The notes under the pieces: generated by a model
The model's input: the letters and a program-made list of their open reading frames with translations, nothing else
Database searches by the model: none
What the model was told of the DNA's origin: nothing
Assembly: GCA_024276455.1 (NCBI GenBank)
Contig: JAJRXE010000515.1
Span: forward strand, 1 to 6,914
Length of the DNA: 6,914 bases
Source: Calditrichota bacterium
Lineage (GTDB): Bacteria > Calditrichota > Calditrichia > RBG-13-44-9
Reading direction: 5' to 3'
Translations under genes and position numbers: made by a program
In this document: positions 6,201 through 6,914 of the stretch, piece by piece
Layout: each line of letters begins with the position of its first letter
Position numbering within the stretch: position 1 is the first letter of the stretch

Positions 6201-6914
6201 TTAGCTTTTAATGATAGCCTTTAATTGAGCCCAAAGCTTTCGTTTGCGATGGTGAGCCAGGTCTTTAATTTGATCCAATTTGGCGTACGCAGCATTTTCT
6301 CCGGCGTGAATTAGCTCGTCCAATTTTTTGAATTCGTACCACATAAAATCGCCCACCTCCGGTTGAATACTGATGTCGGCATCCCGGGCAATTTCCTGAT
6401 GCAGAGCGAAAGAGGTAATGTCGTTGGCGCGCAAAATAATATCAAAAACGTTCTTGAAGTCGGTAATGGGTCGAAGTTCCCGTTTGACGTCCACGGCAAC
6501 AATGAAATTGGCGCCCATTTGCCGGGCAAAAGGAATGGGTAAGTTGTAAACCACCGCTCCGTCCACCAACACTTTCGAATCCATGTGTACCGGGGGCAAA
6601 TAGCCCGGAATGCTACTGCTGGCTTGCACCGCCAGTTGAATGTCTCCTTCGGTAAAATAAACCGGTTTTCCGGAAACCAGGTCGGTGGCAATACAGCCAA
6701 AGGGAATTTCCGTATCGCGAATGTCGCCTTCTTTTACCAGAAAGCGGATGACATTGCCGAACTTGTCGTTTTTTAATAAGGAGGTGCGTGATGCGACCAT
6801 GTTCAGCAGGACTCGCCGCATCAGGTTGCGGGCAATCTGCCGCATAAAGTCGTGGTGGTCTTTTTCTCCCTGCCCCTCAATGTATTGTAACTCCAGATCG
6901 TCGTACTCCATGCT
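6201..6914 (-). CDS. Patatin-like phospholipase, C-terminal part (start outside window)
   Basis: Patatin-family enzymes are Ser-Asp dyad acyl hydrolases. The frame is open through the right edge; residues here are counted from an internal Met at 6911, which is unlikely to be the true start because the glycine-rich oxyanion loop and the GxSxG nucleophile motif normally precede this region by about a hundred residues and are not visible. What is present is PFGCIATDLVSGKPVYFTEG (70-89), the conserved AVQASSSIPGYLPPV (94-108) and the dyad motif VDGAVVYNLPI (116-126) with D117 as catalytic Asp (DGA in place of the common DGG). The stretch KKLDELIHAGENAAYAKL (195-212) is typical of the RssA-like bacterial group. 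It ends in a basic tail at residue 236 with no fused outer-membrane domain. No terminator hairpin follows before deoB. Substrate is unknown. Confidence 0.9.
   Translation of the reverse strand, partial: SMEYDDLELQYIEGQGEKDHHDFMRQIARNLMRRVLLNMVASRTSLLKNDKFGNVIRFLVKEGDIRDTEIPFGCIATDLVSGKPVYFTEGDIQLAVQASSSIPGYLPPVHMDSKVLVDGAVVYNLPIPFARQMGANFIVAVDVKRELRPITDFKNVFDIILRANDITSFALHQEIARDADISIQPEVGDFMWYEFKKLDELIHAGENAAYAKLDQIKDLAHHRKRKLWAQLKAIIKS

Noticed and set aside
1..6914. A novel defence, mobile or CRISPR-type system
   Set aside because: No transposase, integrase, nuclease, array, toxin-antitoxin pair or direct-repeat boundary is visible; every large frame belongs to a known housekeeping or exported-enzyme family except the coiled-coil protein.

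Overview
All convincing genes in this window lie on the minus strand, so transcription runs from the right end to the left. The best phylogenetic marker is a 282-residue primary-type sigma factor. It lacks region 1.1 and closely resembles the short RpoD of Bacteroidota and related lineages. Together with a base composition of about half GC and two TTG start codons with good ribosome-binding sites, this suggests a bacterium of the FCB group (Bacteroidota, Calditrichota, KSB1 or similar). That placement is an inference from resemblance and was not tested with a tree.

Layout from right to left: (1) the C-terminal part of a patatin-like phospholipase (6201-6914, its start lies outside the window); (2) a 189-bp spacer; (3) deoB, phosphopentomutase (4839-6011, TTG start); (4) a small soluble coiled-coil protein of unknown function (4493-4810); (5) an exported CapA-type metallophosphatase (3445-4503, probable TTG start overlapping the previous stop); (6) the sigma factor (2533-3381), followed by a strong intrinsic terminator (2478-2507); (7) a separately promoted secreted 5'-nucleotidase/UshA-type metallophosphatase (648-2330); (8) the N-terminal 199 codons of larC, the nickel-pincer cofactor protein (1-598, running off the left edge).

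Genes 3 to 6 are tightly spaced (28 bp, an 11-bp overlap, 63 bp) and end at one terminator, so they can be read as a deoB-coiled coil-capA-sigma transcription unit. The nucleotidase and larC are 49 bp apart with no terminator between them and may form a second unit. The exported nucleotidase would release nucleosides outside the cytoplasm. DeoB would feed the pentose-1-phosphates from nucleoside phosphorolysis into the pentose phosphate pathway. That gives a loose nucleoside-salvage theme, but the two genes are probably in different operons.

I found no mobile element, CRISPR array, tRNA or rRNA, and no stretch longer than 300 bp without a gene. Most of the window looks like ordinary chromosomal content. 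The points worth a second look are a Ser in place of the usual catalytic Thr in DeoB, the loss of one base-stacking aromatic residue in the nucleotidase, the unusual neighbours of the sigma gene, and the nucleotidase-larC pairing.
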